Notes: generated by a model from the sequence alone, not told the origin. A stretch of 64,000 nt of DNA from Bacteroidota bacterium (GCA_030147525.1 JASBVF010000005.1:1-64000); one strand, 5' to 3'. Counted from the stretch's first letter, positions 25,951 to 34,309 are shown. A program made the numbers and translations.

Positions 25951-26034
25951 TTAATGAATAATGATGAATGGTTAATAGTTAATAGTGGCCACCGCCGGGC
26001 ATTAACCATTCATCATTATTCATTATTCATTAAT
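25951..26034. repeat. word-like inverted repeat, ATTCATTATTCATTAA vocabulary
   Basis: TTAATGAATAATGATGAATGG and GTTAATAGTTAATAG words, apex GGCCACCGCCGGGC, then ATTAACCATTCATCATT and ATTCATTATTCATTAAT. It fills the gap between the MoaD-like and propeller genes, so it would be inside their shared transcript. Confidence 0.85.
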
Positions 26035-26035
26035 T

Positions 26036-26308
26036 TCACCCTCCCGAGAGGGCTTGCATGATGAATATTTCGCTGTTTTCACCGAAGGTATCGCCGAGGG
26101 TTTCACGGTCACGGATGAGTTCGCCGTCGATGAAAATGTTGACGTGTTTGCGCAGCGACCCACGTTCGTCTACGATGTAGCTTTGGATGCCGGGATAGTG
26201 GCGGTCGATGGCCTGCAAGAGGCTGGGCAGGGTGTCGCTTTTTACGGGCGTGTCCTGCAATTGCGGAAAGAAACGCTTCAGCGCATAGGTGAATTTGACA
26301 GTCGGCAT
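26036..26308 (-). CDS. MoaD/ThiS-like ubiquitin-fold sulfur carrier
   Basis: 90 residues with a beta-grasp pattern and the C-terminal SGG that becomes adenylated and thiocarboxylated in MoaD/ThiS proteins. DERGSLRKHVNIFIDGELI near 50 is the family core. No MoaE, ThiG or E1 enzyme gene is adjacent. Its partner here is the BNR-propeller gene downstream. Confidence 0.88.
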   Translation of the reverse strand: MPTVKFTYALKRFFPQLQDTPVKSDTLPSLLQAIDRHYPGIQSYIVDERGSLRKHVNIFIDGELIRDRETLGDTFGENSEIFIMQALSGG

Positions 26309-26317
26309 GGGTTTGTG

Positions 26318-26350
26318 CTTTTAGCTGTTGGCCGTTGGCTTTTAGCTTTC
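26318..26350. repeat. word-like half repeat, TTAGCTGTTGGC vocabulary
   Basis: CTTTTAGCTGTTGGCC followed by GTTGGCTTTTAGCTTTCGCC: short words repeated without a full returning arm. Lies in the divergent gap before the LytTR regulator. Confidence 0.5.
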
Positions 26351-26421
26351 GCCACTGACCGATAGCCAAATTTACACAGGTTCTGCCAAACGGAACGTAC
26401 TTTTACCCAAAATAACCTGCC

Positions 26422-27123
26422 ATGCAAAAACTCCGCACCCTCGTCGTGGATGATGAAAAACCGGCCGTCGAACTGCTCGCCGCCTACGTTTCAAAAATAC
26501 CCGAACTGGAACTGACCGCTACCGCCCACAGCGCCATAGCTGCCCGCACGATTTTACAGGAAAAACCGATCGACCTGCTCTTCCTCGACATCCAGATGCC
26601 GGACCTGACGGGGCTGGAGTTGCTGAAAATGCTGAATAACCCACCCGCCACCATCCTCACCACGGCCTACTCCGAGTTTGCCCTCGAGGGCTACGAACTC
26701 GACGTGGCGGATTACCTGCTGAAGCCTATCGAGTTCGAGCGGTTTTACCGTTCGGTGGCCAGGGTTTTGGGTAAAAAAGGCTCGCCTGTCGCTCCGCCTG
26801 CCGACGATTATTTTTTTGTGAAAACAGATCACCAGATCGTGAAGGTGAACTTCCGGGACATCCTTTTCATCGAAAGCCTGCGGGAGTATGTGCGCATTCA
26901 CACGCCCACGGAACGCATCGTGGCACGGCTGGCGCTGCAACGGCTGGAAGAGTTGCTGCCCCCGGAGCATTTCATCCGTATCCACCGGACGTACATCGTG
27001 AACATCGACCACGTGCAGAAAATAGAGGGGAACCTGCTGCACATCGGCAAGGAGCGGCTGCCGGTGAGCAAGGGGAAACGTGAGGAATTTTTGAAATTCG
27101 TGGAGGGAAAGGGGGTATGGTAA
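26422..27123 (+). CDS. LytTR-family response regulator
   Basis: 233 residues: receiver domain with the phospho-acceptor in LLFLDIQMPDLTG (about Asp 54), TTAYSEFALEGY and LLKPIEFERF, then a LytTR DNA-binding domain (FVKTDHQIVKVNFRDILFIE, with PPEHFIRIHRTYIVNIDHV). LytR/AgrA type, usually regulating cell-surface or competence genes. Probable partner: the LytS-type kinase at 23255. Confidence 0.95.
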   Translation: MQKLRTLVVDDEKPAVELLAAYVSKIPELELTATAHSAIAARTILQEKPIDLLFLDIQMPDLTGLELLKMLNNPPATILTTAYSEFALEGYELDVADYLLKPIEFERFYRSVARVLGKKGSPVAPPADDYFFVKTDHQIVKVNFRDILFIESLREYVRIHTPTERIVARLALQRLEELLPPEHFIRIHRTYIVNIDHVQKIEGNLLHIGKERLPVSKGKREEFLKFVEGKGVW

Positions 27124-27784
27124 AACGGCCTTCTGCCCACTCAAAGGCATGCCTGCGTCTTACTGCCATATCTTTCCGAGTAATGCCGGAGGCCTAACCA
27201 ACGGACGTGGCGTTAAAATCTTTCGTCTTTTGAAATGAGCGCGATTAACATAAAACTAAAAAAAAAAACGGCCATTCTTTCGGATGGCCGCGGAATATAA
27301 CCCCAAAAAACCAAATGAAAACAATTTTCTTATGTTCAGAAAGAAGTAATGGTAAACAGGCTTACGGGGCGTGAAAAAGACGGTCGCCTCGGGAAAGGCG
27401 CCGTCTTAAATAACCCCAAAAAACCAAATGAAAACAATCTCTTTATGTTTTATAGATATCTGTCAAAAAGTTTGCCGAATCTTCAACGGAAAACCTAACC
27501 GGACATGAAAAAAGACGGCCGTTCCTAAGAACGAGCCGCCTCTTTTAACCCCAAAAAACCAATTCTTCCCGTCGCCGAAAATCCGGAAGGGGTTCTCGAC
27601 AAATTTATGTTTTCATACATCTTATCGATGCAGTAAAGTTGCTTCCTTTGAGCAGCAAATATATACGTATGTTAACATTAAAGGATACACATCGAGGAAA
27701 AAAAATTTATCGCGCTAAGTTGGTAGCCTCAATAGGATGTTTTTACACCAACTACTGTTTTGTCGGACTATCTCCAACAAGTCC
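27124..27784. other. 661-bp gap without an ordinary gene
   Basis: Convergent gap between the LytTR regulator and the hydroxyproline dehydratase gene. It contains the hairpin array at 27269-27562. In 27563-27784 I see no gene; a minus-strand TAAATTTG (-7-like) reads at 27600-27607. Confidence 0.6.
27269..27562. repeat. three tandem hairpin + AACCCCAAAAAACC units
   Basis: Each unit is a GC-rich hairpin followed by TAACCCCAAAAAACCAA. Unit 1: stem CGGCCAT/ATGGCCG (27269-27290), box 27298-27325. Unit 2: AAGACGG...CCGTCTT (27377-27407), box 27411-27438. Unit 3: imperfect GACGGCCGTTC/GAACGAGCCGCC (27512-27541), box 27546-27562. On the minus strand every hairpin is followed by a T run, so the array would act as three consecutive terminators for the minus-strand operon at 27785-30922. 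On the plus strand units 1 and 2 carry an ATG-AAA-ACA start and short frames of 19 codons (27315-27374) and 26 codons (27428-27508), both beginning MKTI(F/S)LC and both ending at the next hairpin. Confidence 0.8.
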
Positions 27785-28831
27785 TTACCGCAATATAAAT
27801 CCCTCCCCCATCGCATCCTGCGGATCGATCAAAAAAACATGCTGCCCCGTCACGTGCGCCGTACCCTCCACCTGTGGGATTACCGCACGAAACGGCCCGA
27901 AGTCCACCACCTCTACCACCGAACCGTGAAAAACGCTGCCGGTGATGCTCTCGATGGACATCGTTTCACCCAAACCAATTTCACCCCGTTCAAAATGAAT
28001 TGCCATACGCCCCGACACGCCCGAACCCGTCGGGCAGCGGTCCACTTCGCCTTCGGCAAATACGCAGACGTTGCGGCTGTCAAGCCCCGCCGTCACCGGC
28101 CCGCCAATGAAAATGGTGCCGTACAGAAAACTCAAATCCTCCTCAAACGGGTGCCTGATTTCACCATCGGCAGCCATCACGGCGTGTTTGATGTCCATGC
28201 CGGTTTGGATGATGCGGCGGTAGTTTTCCGGTGTCAGATCCAGACCGATCTGACGGGCATCGACGTAGGCGTAAAATGCGCCGCCGTAGGCCAGGTCGTA
28301 TGTTATTTTTCCCAAACCAGCCACTGTCACCTCCCGGTCGAGGCCGACGACGAAGGAGGGCACGCAGTGAAAACGCACACCTCCTACCCTACCTTTTTCC
28401 AGCTTCGCAAACGCGGTGATGCGGCCGCAGGGAGCGTCGATTTTCACGATGGTTTCCGGTTCCGTTTTTTTCACCCAGCCCATTTCCACGGCCAGCTTCG
28501 TGATGGCAATGACGGCATGGCCGCACATGGTCGAGTAGCCTTCATTGTGCATGAAAAGGATGCCGAAGTCGGCGCCTTCGTCGTTTGGTGGCAGCAGCAG
28601 GCAGCCGTACATATCGGCATGGCCACGGGGCTCGAACATGAGCGCTGTGCGCAGGTGGTCGTAATGTTCCCGGATGTAGCGGCGGTATTCGAGGACGTTG
28701 TTGCCCTGCAACTCCGGGAAGCCCTCGACGATGACACGCAGGGGTTCGCCGCAGGTGTGCATGTCGATGGTTTTGATTTGTTGCCAGCCTTCCGGCGGAT
28801 TGAATCGGATGGGTTTGTTTTTTAGAAACAT
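27785..28831 (-). CDS. proline racemase family, probable trans-3-hydroxy-L-proline dehydratase
   Basis: 348 residues from the ATG at 28831 (MFLKNKPIRF). The first catalytic Cys is in STMCGHAVIA. At the second catalytic position, where racemases and 4-hydroxyproline epimerases have Cys (PCGTG), this protein has Thr (DRCPTGSGVSGRMA). A Cys/Thr pair is the signature of trans-3-hydroxy-L-proline dehydratase, which makes delta1-pyrroline-2-carboxylate. The next gene upstream in the operon encodes an ornithine-cyclodeaminase-family reductase that could take this product to L-proline. Confidence 0.85.
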   Translation of the reverse strand: MFLKNKPIRFNPPEGWQQIKTIDMHTCGEPLRVIVEGFPELQGNNVLEYRRYIREHYDHLRTALMFEPRGHADMYGCLLLPPNDEGADFGILFMHNEGYSTMCGHAVIAITKLAVEMGWVKKTEPETIVKIDAPCGRITAFAKLEKGRVGGVRFHCVPSFVVGLDREVTVAGLGKITYDLAYGGAFYAYVDARQIGLDLTPENYRRIIQTGMDIKHAVMAADGEIRHPFEEDLSFLYGTIFIGGPVTAGLDSRNVCVFAEGEVDRCPTGSGVSGRMAIHFERGEIGLGETMSIESITGSVFHGSVVEVVDFGPFRAVIPQVEGTAHVTGQHVFLIDPQDAMGEGFILR

Positions 28832-28849
28832 CTTTTTGGAACGATGCAG

Positions 28850-28974
28850 CGCGAGGAGGATTGGAACGCGGATGACACGGATTGGGCGGATGAAAACGGA
28901 TTTTTTTTCACCCACTCGCAAAATCCGTTTTCATCCGCCCAATCCGTGTCATCCGCGTTCCAATCCTCCTCGCG
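28850..28974. repeat. near-perfect 55-bp inverted repeat, GCGGATGACACGGATTGGGC vocabulary
   Basis: Arms 28850-28904 and 28920-28974 with a 15-bp centre (TTTTCACCCACTCGC region). It occupies the gap between the dehydratase and reductase genes, and the right arm encodes the last residues (TRGGLERG) and the stop of the reductase. Confidence 0.9.
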
Positions 28975-29911
28975 TAAAAATTTTACGAAAATAATACTCC
29001 GCCCCCGCCAAATCCTCCGACGCATGCCCTACAGATTTGAAAACCGTGATCGCCTCGTCGGACATGCGTCCTGGTTTTTCACCCTTGCAAAGCTGGGCGA
29101 GATCAGCCCGGATATTTTCCGGTTTTAAAAGACCGGTGGCGATGGGCGTAGCCAGGTCGCCGGTTTCATCCAGAGCGCCGAAGGTATCGACGTAAATGTC
29201 CGAGCGGCGGATGGTCTCATCGTCTGCTTCCCGCATATTTTTTTTGAAAGAACCGACGAGGTCGAGGTGCTGGCCGGGCCGCAGTTTTTCACCAAAGACC
29301 AACGGCGATTCGCTCAGTGTGGCGCAGGAGATGATGTCCACCTCGCCCATCACGTCTTCCTTTCGTTCGACGGCTTGCACGGTGTAGCTTTCATTTTGAA
29401 AACCGGCGGCCAGCTGTTTTGCCTTTTCAACATTGCGGCCCCAGACAAAAACCTGCGTGATGGGCCGCACGGCCGCATGCGCCCGGATGAGATCAGGCGC
29501 CTGCGCGCCCGTGCCGATCATGAGCAACGAGCGACTGTCTTTTTTCGATAAAAATCCGGAGGCCAGCGCGGAGGCCGCAGCCGTGCGTTTGGCGGTGAGT
29601 GCCTTGCCGTCGAGCAGGGCTTTCACGATGCCGGTTTTTCCATCCATCAAAATGTAGATGCCGTGAATGCTGGGCAGCTGGAGCTTGCCGTTTTCAGGAA
29701 AAACACTGACGACTTTCACGCCGAGGCGCTCACCGGGCTGCCAGCAAGGCATGAGCAGCAGCGTGGAGTCGATGCCTGCGGCCGGGTTTTCAACCTGGTG
29801 ATGGTGGCGCTGCGGCGTGATGAGATTAGAGCGGAACGCATGGCGCAGCACTTCCACCAGTTCGGTGAAATCGGTATGCTGCTCGATTTGTTCTGCGGTG
29901 AGGAAGTGCAT
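28949..29911 (-). CDS. ornithine cyclodeaminase / mu-crystallin family, probable delta1-pyrroline-2-carboxylate reductase
   Basis: 320 residues. N-terminal dimerisation half with the conserved KVVSVFPEN and GIVKALLDGKALTAKRTAAAS, Rossmann half with LLMIGTGAQAPDLIRAH, and SCATLSESPLVFGEKL. Many family members next to a hydroxyproline dehydratase reduce pyrroline-2-carboxylate to L-proline with NAD(P)H, and the neighbour at 27785 supports that role over true cyclodeaminase. The C-terminus (TRGGLERG) is written by the inverted repeat. Confidence 0.83.
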   Translation of the reverse strand: MHFLTAEQIEQHTDFTELVEVLRHAFRSNLITPQRHHHQVENPAAGIDSTLLLMPCWQPGERLGVKVVSVFPENGKLQLPSIHGIYILMDGKTGIVKALLDGKALTAKRTAAASALASGFLSKKDSRSLLMIGTGAQAPDLIRAHAAVRPITQVFVWGRNVEKAKQLAAGFQNESYTVQAVERKEDVMGEVDIISCATLSESPLVFGEKLRPGQHLDLVGSFKKNMREADDETIRRSDIYVDTFGALDETGDLATPIATGLLKPENIRADLAQLCKGEKPGRMSDEAITVFKSVGHASEDLAGAEYYFRKIFTRGGLERG

Positions 29912-29920
29912 GTTTTTATC

Positions 29921-30922
29921 CTACATTTTACCTGCATCCACATCTTTGATGAACTGAATCACCCCGGGGAAGAAGTGCGCCTGATCGTCCCACATGGCCA
30001 GGTGTGAGCCTTCGGGACAGTAGAGGTAGCGGCCGTTTTGCACAAGACCGGCCATTGTTTCCATCGCGGCGGGGTCCATCGTATCGTATTTGGCGCCGAT
30101 CATGAGGGTCGGGATGCGGATGTTTTTCAGCTCGTCCATGATGTCCCAGGTGGCGAGGCGGCCGCCGGGCACAAACTCGCTGGGCCCCTGCATCAGTTCG
30201 TAGATATGGCCGTTGACGTGATCCATCGCCCGCTGGAAACCATCGGGGAAGGGATTCATCCGGCAGATGTGCTTGCGGTAGTACTCCTCGACGACGAGGT
30301 TGAGGTAGTCCGGATTGGCGTAGTCGCCTTTGTCTTCGAACGCTTTCAGGCTGTCGATGAGGGAGGGGCGCATCTGGCTGCGGAGCTTGGCATTGTAGGC
30401 GGCGTAGGCGGGGAAGCTACCCTGCATGTTGCTGACAACGAGGGCCTTGATGCTGTCCTGGTATTTGAGGGCGTACTGCATGCCGAGCATGCCGCCCCAG
30501 GAGTTGCCGATGAGGTAGCAGTTGTCTTTGGTGAGGCCGAGCGCCTGCCGCACCTGCTCGACTTCTTCGACGAAGCGGTCGATTTCCCAGAGGTCGTCGT
30601 TGTCGGGCTGGTCGCTGAGGTAGGAACCGAGCTGGTGGTAGTAGTACATTTCCCAGCCTTCTTTGGGCAGATAGTCTTCGAAGCACTCCATGTATTCGGT
30701 GGTCATGGCGGGGCCGCCGTGCAGCAGCAGCACTTTGACCTTCGGGTTTTCACCTACCTTCTTCGTCCAGACGTTGAAGGTGCCGGCGGATGTTTTCACG
30801 GGAATCATGCGGACGCCGGCTTCGGTGGCAGGCGTTTCGGTGGCTTCTGCTGTATTGGAGGAATTGTTTTTACAAGCAAAAAACAGCAGCGCTGCAAGCA
30901 GGGATACGAGTTTGATTTTCAT
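29921..30922 (-). CDS. proline iminopeptidase-like alpha/beta hydrolase, lipoprotein
   Basis: 333 residues. Signal with lipobox ALLFFAC, then an S33-family fold: oxyanion motif LLHGGPAMT near 90, nucleophile elbow GNSWGGM near 144, Asp in IGAKYDTMDP and His in CPEGSHLAMW. S33 proline iminopeptidases release N-terminal proline. First gene of a three-gene set with the hydroxyproline dehydratase and reductase; it could free (hydroxy)proline from peptides in the periplasm. Substrate is inference. Confidence 0.85.
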   Translation of the reverse strand: MKIKLVSLLAALLFFACKNNSSNTAEATETPATEAGVRMIPVKTSAGTFNVWTKKVGENPKVKVLLLHGGPAMTTEYMECFEDYLPKEGWEMYYYHQLGSYLSDQPDNDDLWEIDRFVEEVEQVRQALGLTKDNCYLIGNSWGGMLGMQYALKYQDSIKALVVSNMQGSFPAYAAYNAKLRSQMRPSLIDSLKAFEDKGDYANPDYLNLVVEEYYRKHICRMNPFPDGFQRAMDHVNGHIYELMQGPSEFVPGGRLATWDIMDELKNIRIPTLMIGAKYDTMDPAAMETMAGLVQNGRYLYCPEGSHLAMWDDQAHFFPGVIQFIKDVDAGKM

Positions 30923-30957
30923 TGAGTGGCAGTTTTGGCAACGTGTGCGGAATTACT

Positions 30958-31011
30958 GGTTGAGAGGGTTGAGAGGGTTGAGATGGTGGAGGGCTCAACC
31001 GTTTCAACCGG
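30958..31011. repeat. word-like repeat, CTCAACC vocabulary
   Basis: GGTTGAGAGGGTTGAGAGGG and GTTGAGATGGTGGAG words, short apex, then CTCAACCGTTTCAACCGG. Upstream of the iminopeptidase-like gene. Confidence 0.75.
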
Positions 31012-31059
31012 TTATTTCACACACCTTACATATAATGTTACGAATTCAATTTACTACAA

Positions 31060-32070
31060 TCACTCCTGCATCTTCCGTTTGGCCATCATTTGGGCCAGGG
31101 CTCTGAGGTCGTGGGTTTTGTCGGCCTCGTCGATGATGTCTTCGTTGAGGATTTCCTCCATGATATCTTCCAGGGTGACGACGCCGGTGAAAGATCCGTA
31201 TTCGTCATAGATGCAGGCGAGGTGCGATTTCTTGGTTAAAAACCGGTTGAGCAGATCGTCGAGCTTGATGGTCTCGGAAACGAACAGTACGTCCTTTCTG
31301 GTGAACTCGCCGACGGTGTGGCCAGCGTTCAGGTCGATGCCGAGCAGGTCTTTCACCAATAAATAACCGGCGAGGGTTTCAATCGAGTTCTCCGCATAGA
31401 CCGGGATGCGGGAAAAGCCTTTTTCCTTGATGATCTGAATGAGCGGCCAGTCGATGACCTGGGTGAAACGGAGGGTGAACACCACCGGCCGGGGCGTTGC
31501 CGTCATCTTCGCCGTCATGTCAGAGAAAGTGAGGGCGCCGAGCAGGATGCGTTCTTCGTCGGCATCGATTTCGCTTTCTTCGGCGTCTTCGTGGTGGCGG
31601 ATGATCTCCTCGATTTCCTTTTTATCCCAAACCGTTGCCAGCTCCTCCCCCAGCGCTTTGTCGAGCAGCCAGGATAGCGGGTAGGCCACCGGGTAAAAAA
31701 TGAAGATGAAAATGCGCACCAACCACACGGTTCTTGATCCGAACTTCAGGGCGTGACGGGAGAAGACGGCCTGGGGAATGATTTCACCGAAAACAACAAT
31801 CAATCCGGTGGCGACGAAGCCCGCTACCACCCCGGTGGCAATATTTCCCAGAAAAATCGCCATCGTAGAGTTGACGGCGACGTTGCCCAGCAGCAGGGTG
31901 CAAAGCAGGAGGTTGCCGTTTTTCCTGACCGGATAAACTTTTTTAGCCCTTTCGTTGCCCAGCCTTATTTTCCGTTCGAGCGAGGTGAGGTTGAGGCTGA
32001 AAAAGCCGAGCGTCAAGCCGCTGAACGCCCCGGATAGCAGCACGAGTAGAATAACAATTATTATATCCAT
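31060..32070 (-). CDS. CNNM/CorC-type DUF21 and CBS-domain protein
   Basis: 336 residues: DUF21/CNNM membrane domain with three to four helices (LLVLLSGAFSGLTLGFFSL at the N-terminus, FGEIIPQAVFSRHALKFG near 95), then a CBS pair (about 195-310, with GFSRIPVYAEN and YDEYGSFTGVVTLEDIMEEI). The C-terminal CorC/HlyC domain is missing, as in the short CNNM type. Probably linked to Mg2+ or Co2+ transport. Confidence 0.88.
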   Translation of the reverse strand: MDIIIVILLVLLSGAFSGLTLGFFSLNLTSLERKIRLGNERAKKVYPVRKNGNLLLCTLLLGNVAVNSTMAIFLGNIATGVVAGFVATGLIVVFGEIIPQAVFSRHALKFGSRTVWLVRIFIFIFYPVAYPLSWLLDKALGEELATVWDKKEIEEIIRHHEDAEESEIDADEERILLGALTFSDMTAKMTATPRPVVFTLRFTQVIDWPLIQIIKEKGFSRIPVYAENSIETLAGYLLVKDLLGIDLNAGHTVGEFTRKDVLFVSETIKLDDLLNRFLTKKSHLACIYDEYGSFTGVVTLEDIMEEILNEDIIDEADKTHDLRALAQMMAKRKMQE

Positions 32071-32146
32071 TCGAGTTTTAAGAACCTATTTTCAATCAAA
32101 ATTAAACATCCTGGGCATGTCAGCGTGTTCTTTGACCTTCTATTTT

Positions 32147-32737
32147 TCATATTTCACTCAAGCCGGCGAGCGGCTCGGTGCCGTAGCGCTTGCCCTGGGC
32201 TGTCATTTTGATCAGATAATTCAGCCGTTTTTGCGCTTCGGCCCGCTGGCTGTCGTTGCGGATTTCACCGATCCAGCCGACTTTCAGGCGCTGGTAAAAA
32301 CGGGGAAACGCCGCAAAGTTCTTCCAGACTTCGGGGTCGGCCTGTAGTTGTTCGAGCACCCAATCGGGAATATCGAAGGGATCGCCGGGTGAGCCGAGCT
32401 GGTCTTCGATGGGAGCGATGCCGGCGGGGGTCATCAGTCCGAGATTTTGCAGTTTCCAGACCCGCTGGCGGTTGAGTTCGCTGAGGTAGGTGCCTTTTTT
32501 GCGGCGGGGGGTGATGCGCTGCACGTTGCTTTCGTCGTCCAGCTTTTTAATCACGCCGTCGATCCAGCCGAAGCAGAGGCACTCTTCGACCAGCTCGTCG
32601 TAAGTGATGCAGGGCTTGCCGGTTGCTTTCCTGAAACGGCGTAGCCAGACTTCGGACTTGGTCAGGTGGTGGGTCCGGAGCCAGTGGCGCCACTCGGAGC
32701 GGGTTTTCGGGTAGAAGATTTCGGTGATTTCAGGCAT
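32147..32737 (-). CDS. YdeI/OmpD-associated family protein
   Basis: 196 residues from the ATG giving MPEITEIFYPKTRSEWRHWL. The N-terminal motifs ECLCFGWIDGVIKKLDDES and TPRRKKGTYLSELNRQRVW are typical of YdeI-like proteins; the C-terminal YLIKMTAQGKRYG matches their basic tail. The molecular role of the family is not known. Single gene. Confidence 0.85.
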   Translation of the reverse strand: MPEITEIFYPKTRSEWRHWLRTHHLTKSEVWLRRFRKATGKPCITYDELVEECLCFGWIDGVIKKLDDESNVQRITPRRKKGTYLSELNRQRVWKLQNLGLMTPAGIAPIEDQLGSPGDPFDIPDWVLEQLQADPEVWKNFAAFPRFYQRLKVGWIGEIRNDSQRAEAQKRLNYLIKMTAQGKRYGTEPLAGLSEI

Positions 32738-32846
32738 GGGAGGTGGTTGTTTCAAAATAAAAATAATGCCTCCAAAGGTAAGTTTTTTTGTGTGGTGGGT
32801 CACCCCACACGCCTCTCTCCAAGAGTTGCCGGACGAACTCGCCGAC

Positions 32847-33269
32847 TCACTGATTTTCAAACCACTCCAGCGGCGTCGTATGAATGATGATGACGCCGAA
32901 TTGCGTCCCCGGCCCATAAATCATCGTATCCGTCGGATCACGCAGCAGCTCGATGGCGGTGACGTCCCGGACGTTAATCAGTTCGTTGATTTCGTTAAAA
33001 CTGCGGCCTATTCGCATGCCATCGAGGACGAACAGCGGCTGGCCTCCCCGCACGAAAACGGTGGTGTTGTTCAACGATTCACTTACCTGCACGCCGGGCA
33101 GCTGCCGCAGCAGATTGGCGATGGAAAACGACTCCGGCCGGGCAAATATGACGACGGAGTTGTCGTAAAACGGGTGTTCTTTTTTGCTTACAGCTGGCTG
33201 CGGGCCTGAGCAGGCGGCCAGGAGGAGGGCCGTTGCGAGGGTAGCGAAGAAGAATGCTATCTTATTCAT
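32847..33269 (-). CDS. lipoprotein with a stand-alone TonB-receptor plug domain
   Basis: 140 residues. Signal with lipobox LLLAAC, then only the plug fold of TonB-dependent receptors: SIANLLRQLPGVQVSESLNN, VRGGQPLFVLDGMRIG, VTAIELLRDPTDTMIYGPG and a terminal GVIIIHT. No beta-barrel follows. Plug-only lipoproteins occur in Bacteroidota; function unknown. Confidence 0.82.
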   Translation of the reverse strand: MNKIAFFFATLATALLLAACSGPQPAVSKKEHPFYDNSVVIFARPESFSIANLLRQLPGVQVSESLNNTTVFVRGGQPLFVLDGMRIGRSFNEINELINVRDVTAIELLRDPTDTMIYGPGTQFGVIIIHTTPLEWFENQ

Positions 33270-33445
33270 GACTTTTCTTTTTTACAGGTTTTTGGATAAA
33301 ATACTCACCTGTAAAACAACTGAGGGGGAAAAGTCATCGAGTTAAAAGATTGGTTAACAAATATTTATCATTGGTGGGAGGTGGTGGCTGGCGCTATTTA
33401 GCGGCGTTTACAGATGCACACATTGAAAATTGATAAATCGAGTCA

Positions 33446-33478
33446 AAATCACGGTGTTTTTTGAAATCACCGTGATTT
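33446..33478 (-). terminator. hairpin downstream of the dimethylargininase-like gene
   Basis: Perfect stem AAATCACGGTG / CACCGTGATTT (33446-33456 / 33468-33478). On the minus strand it ends in TTTTG, a weak U tract, 50 bp after the stop codon. Confidence 0.55.
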
Positions 33479-33527
33479 GTCTAAAAAATAACCAGCCCAG
33501 TAACCCGTTCGTTTTCTGGTTCTCATT

Positions 33528-34289
33528 TTAAAACACCACACTGCAACACGTCACTCCCCCCTCCGCTTTGATCACCTCCGAATTGTCCACCAGAAACAGC
33601 TCGATACCCGCCTCAGCCAGCCGCAGCGCCGTCATCGGAAAGTCGGCCGGATAGACCACGTCCTCGCCGATCAGCAGGGCATTGGCAGCGCCCGGCTCGT
33701 CGGGGTGCGTTTCGATGATGTTGAAATCTTCAAAAATGGAGGCATCGATCCAGTCGGGGTTGAGCAGCAGGGTATCCGGACCTACCGCTGTTACCGCCGA
33801 TTTGAGGTGCAGGCAGTTTTTGACTTTCACGCCCTGCACGAGGTAGCCGAGCGGGGCTAAAATTTGCTGCATTTGCAGCAGCGCCGCCGTGTTGCTGCGG
33901 CTGGACATCCCGACCCAGATTTGCTTGCCAACCACCAGCACATCGCCCCCATCAAGTACACCCGGGTCTTCGATGTAGTAGATTTTCTTGCGGTACGGCT
34001 CCAGGGCTTCCGCTACGGAATGTACCTCGCCCCGCCGGGTTTCAGCGCCGGGCCAGGTGATGATGGCCACTTCTTCGAGCACCACGGCGCAGTCTTCCAC
34101 GAACACGCTGTCGGGATGAAATTCAAGCTCCGGCAGGTGCACGATCTCGCAGCCGAGGGCACGGAGGACGTCTTCGTATTCTTCATGCTGTTTTTCTGCC
34201 AGGGCAATGTCGATGGGCTGGCGCTCGAAGTGGGTCAGTTCGCATTCAGCCATATTCGGGCTGACGGGACGGGTAAGGGCGATGGGCAT
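33528..34289 (-). CDS. dimethylarginine dimethylaminohydrolase (DDAH)-like amidinotransferase-fold enzyme
   Basis: 253 residues of the pentein fold. The conserved FVEDCAVVLEEVAIIT near 64, the catalytic His in CLHLKSAVTAVG near 162, and the nucleophilic Cys in GGVTCCSVVF at the extreme C-terminus match DDAH. It would hydrolyse methylated arginine to citrulline and an amine. Arginine deiminase is a less likely reading because of the short length. Single gene. Confidence 0.88.
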   Translation of the reverse strand: MPIALTRPVSPNMAECELTHFERQPIDIALAEKQHEEYEDVLRALGCEIVHLPELEFHPDSVFVEDCAVVLEEVAIITWPGAETRRGEVHSVAEALEPYRKKIYYIEDPGVLDGGDVLVVGKQIWVGMSSRSNTAALLQMQQILAPLGYLVQGVKVKNCLHLKSAVTAVGPDTLLLNPDWIDASIFEDFNIIETHPDEPGAANALLIGEDVVYPADFPMTALRLAEAGIELFLVDNSEVIKAEGGVTCCSVVF

Positions 34290-34309
34290 ATTTTTGTGTT
34301 TGCGTTTTT

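Noticed and set aside
27639-27929. Plus frame overlapping the dehydratase end
   Set aside because: Most of it lies opposite conserved coding sequence of the minus-strand gene.
30038-30925. Plus-strand frame opposite the iminopeptidase-like gene
   Set aside because: The minus-strand protein has a lipobox, HGGP and GNSWGG motifs; the plus frame has none.
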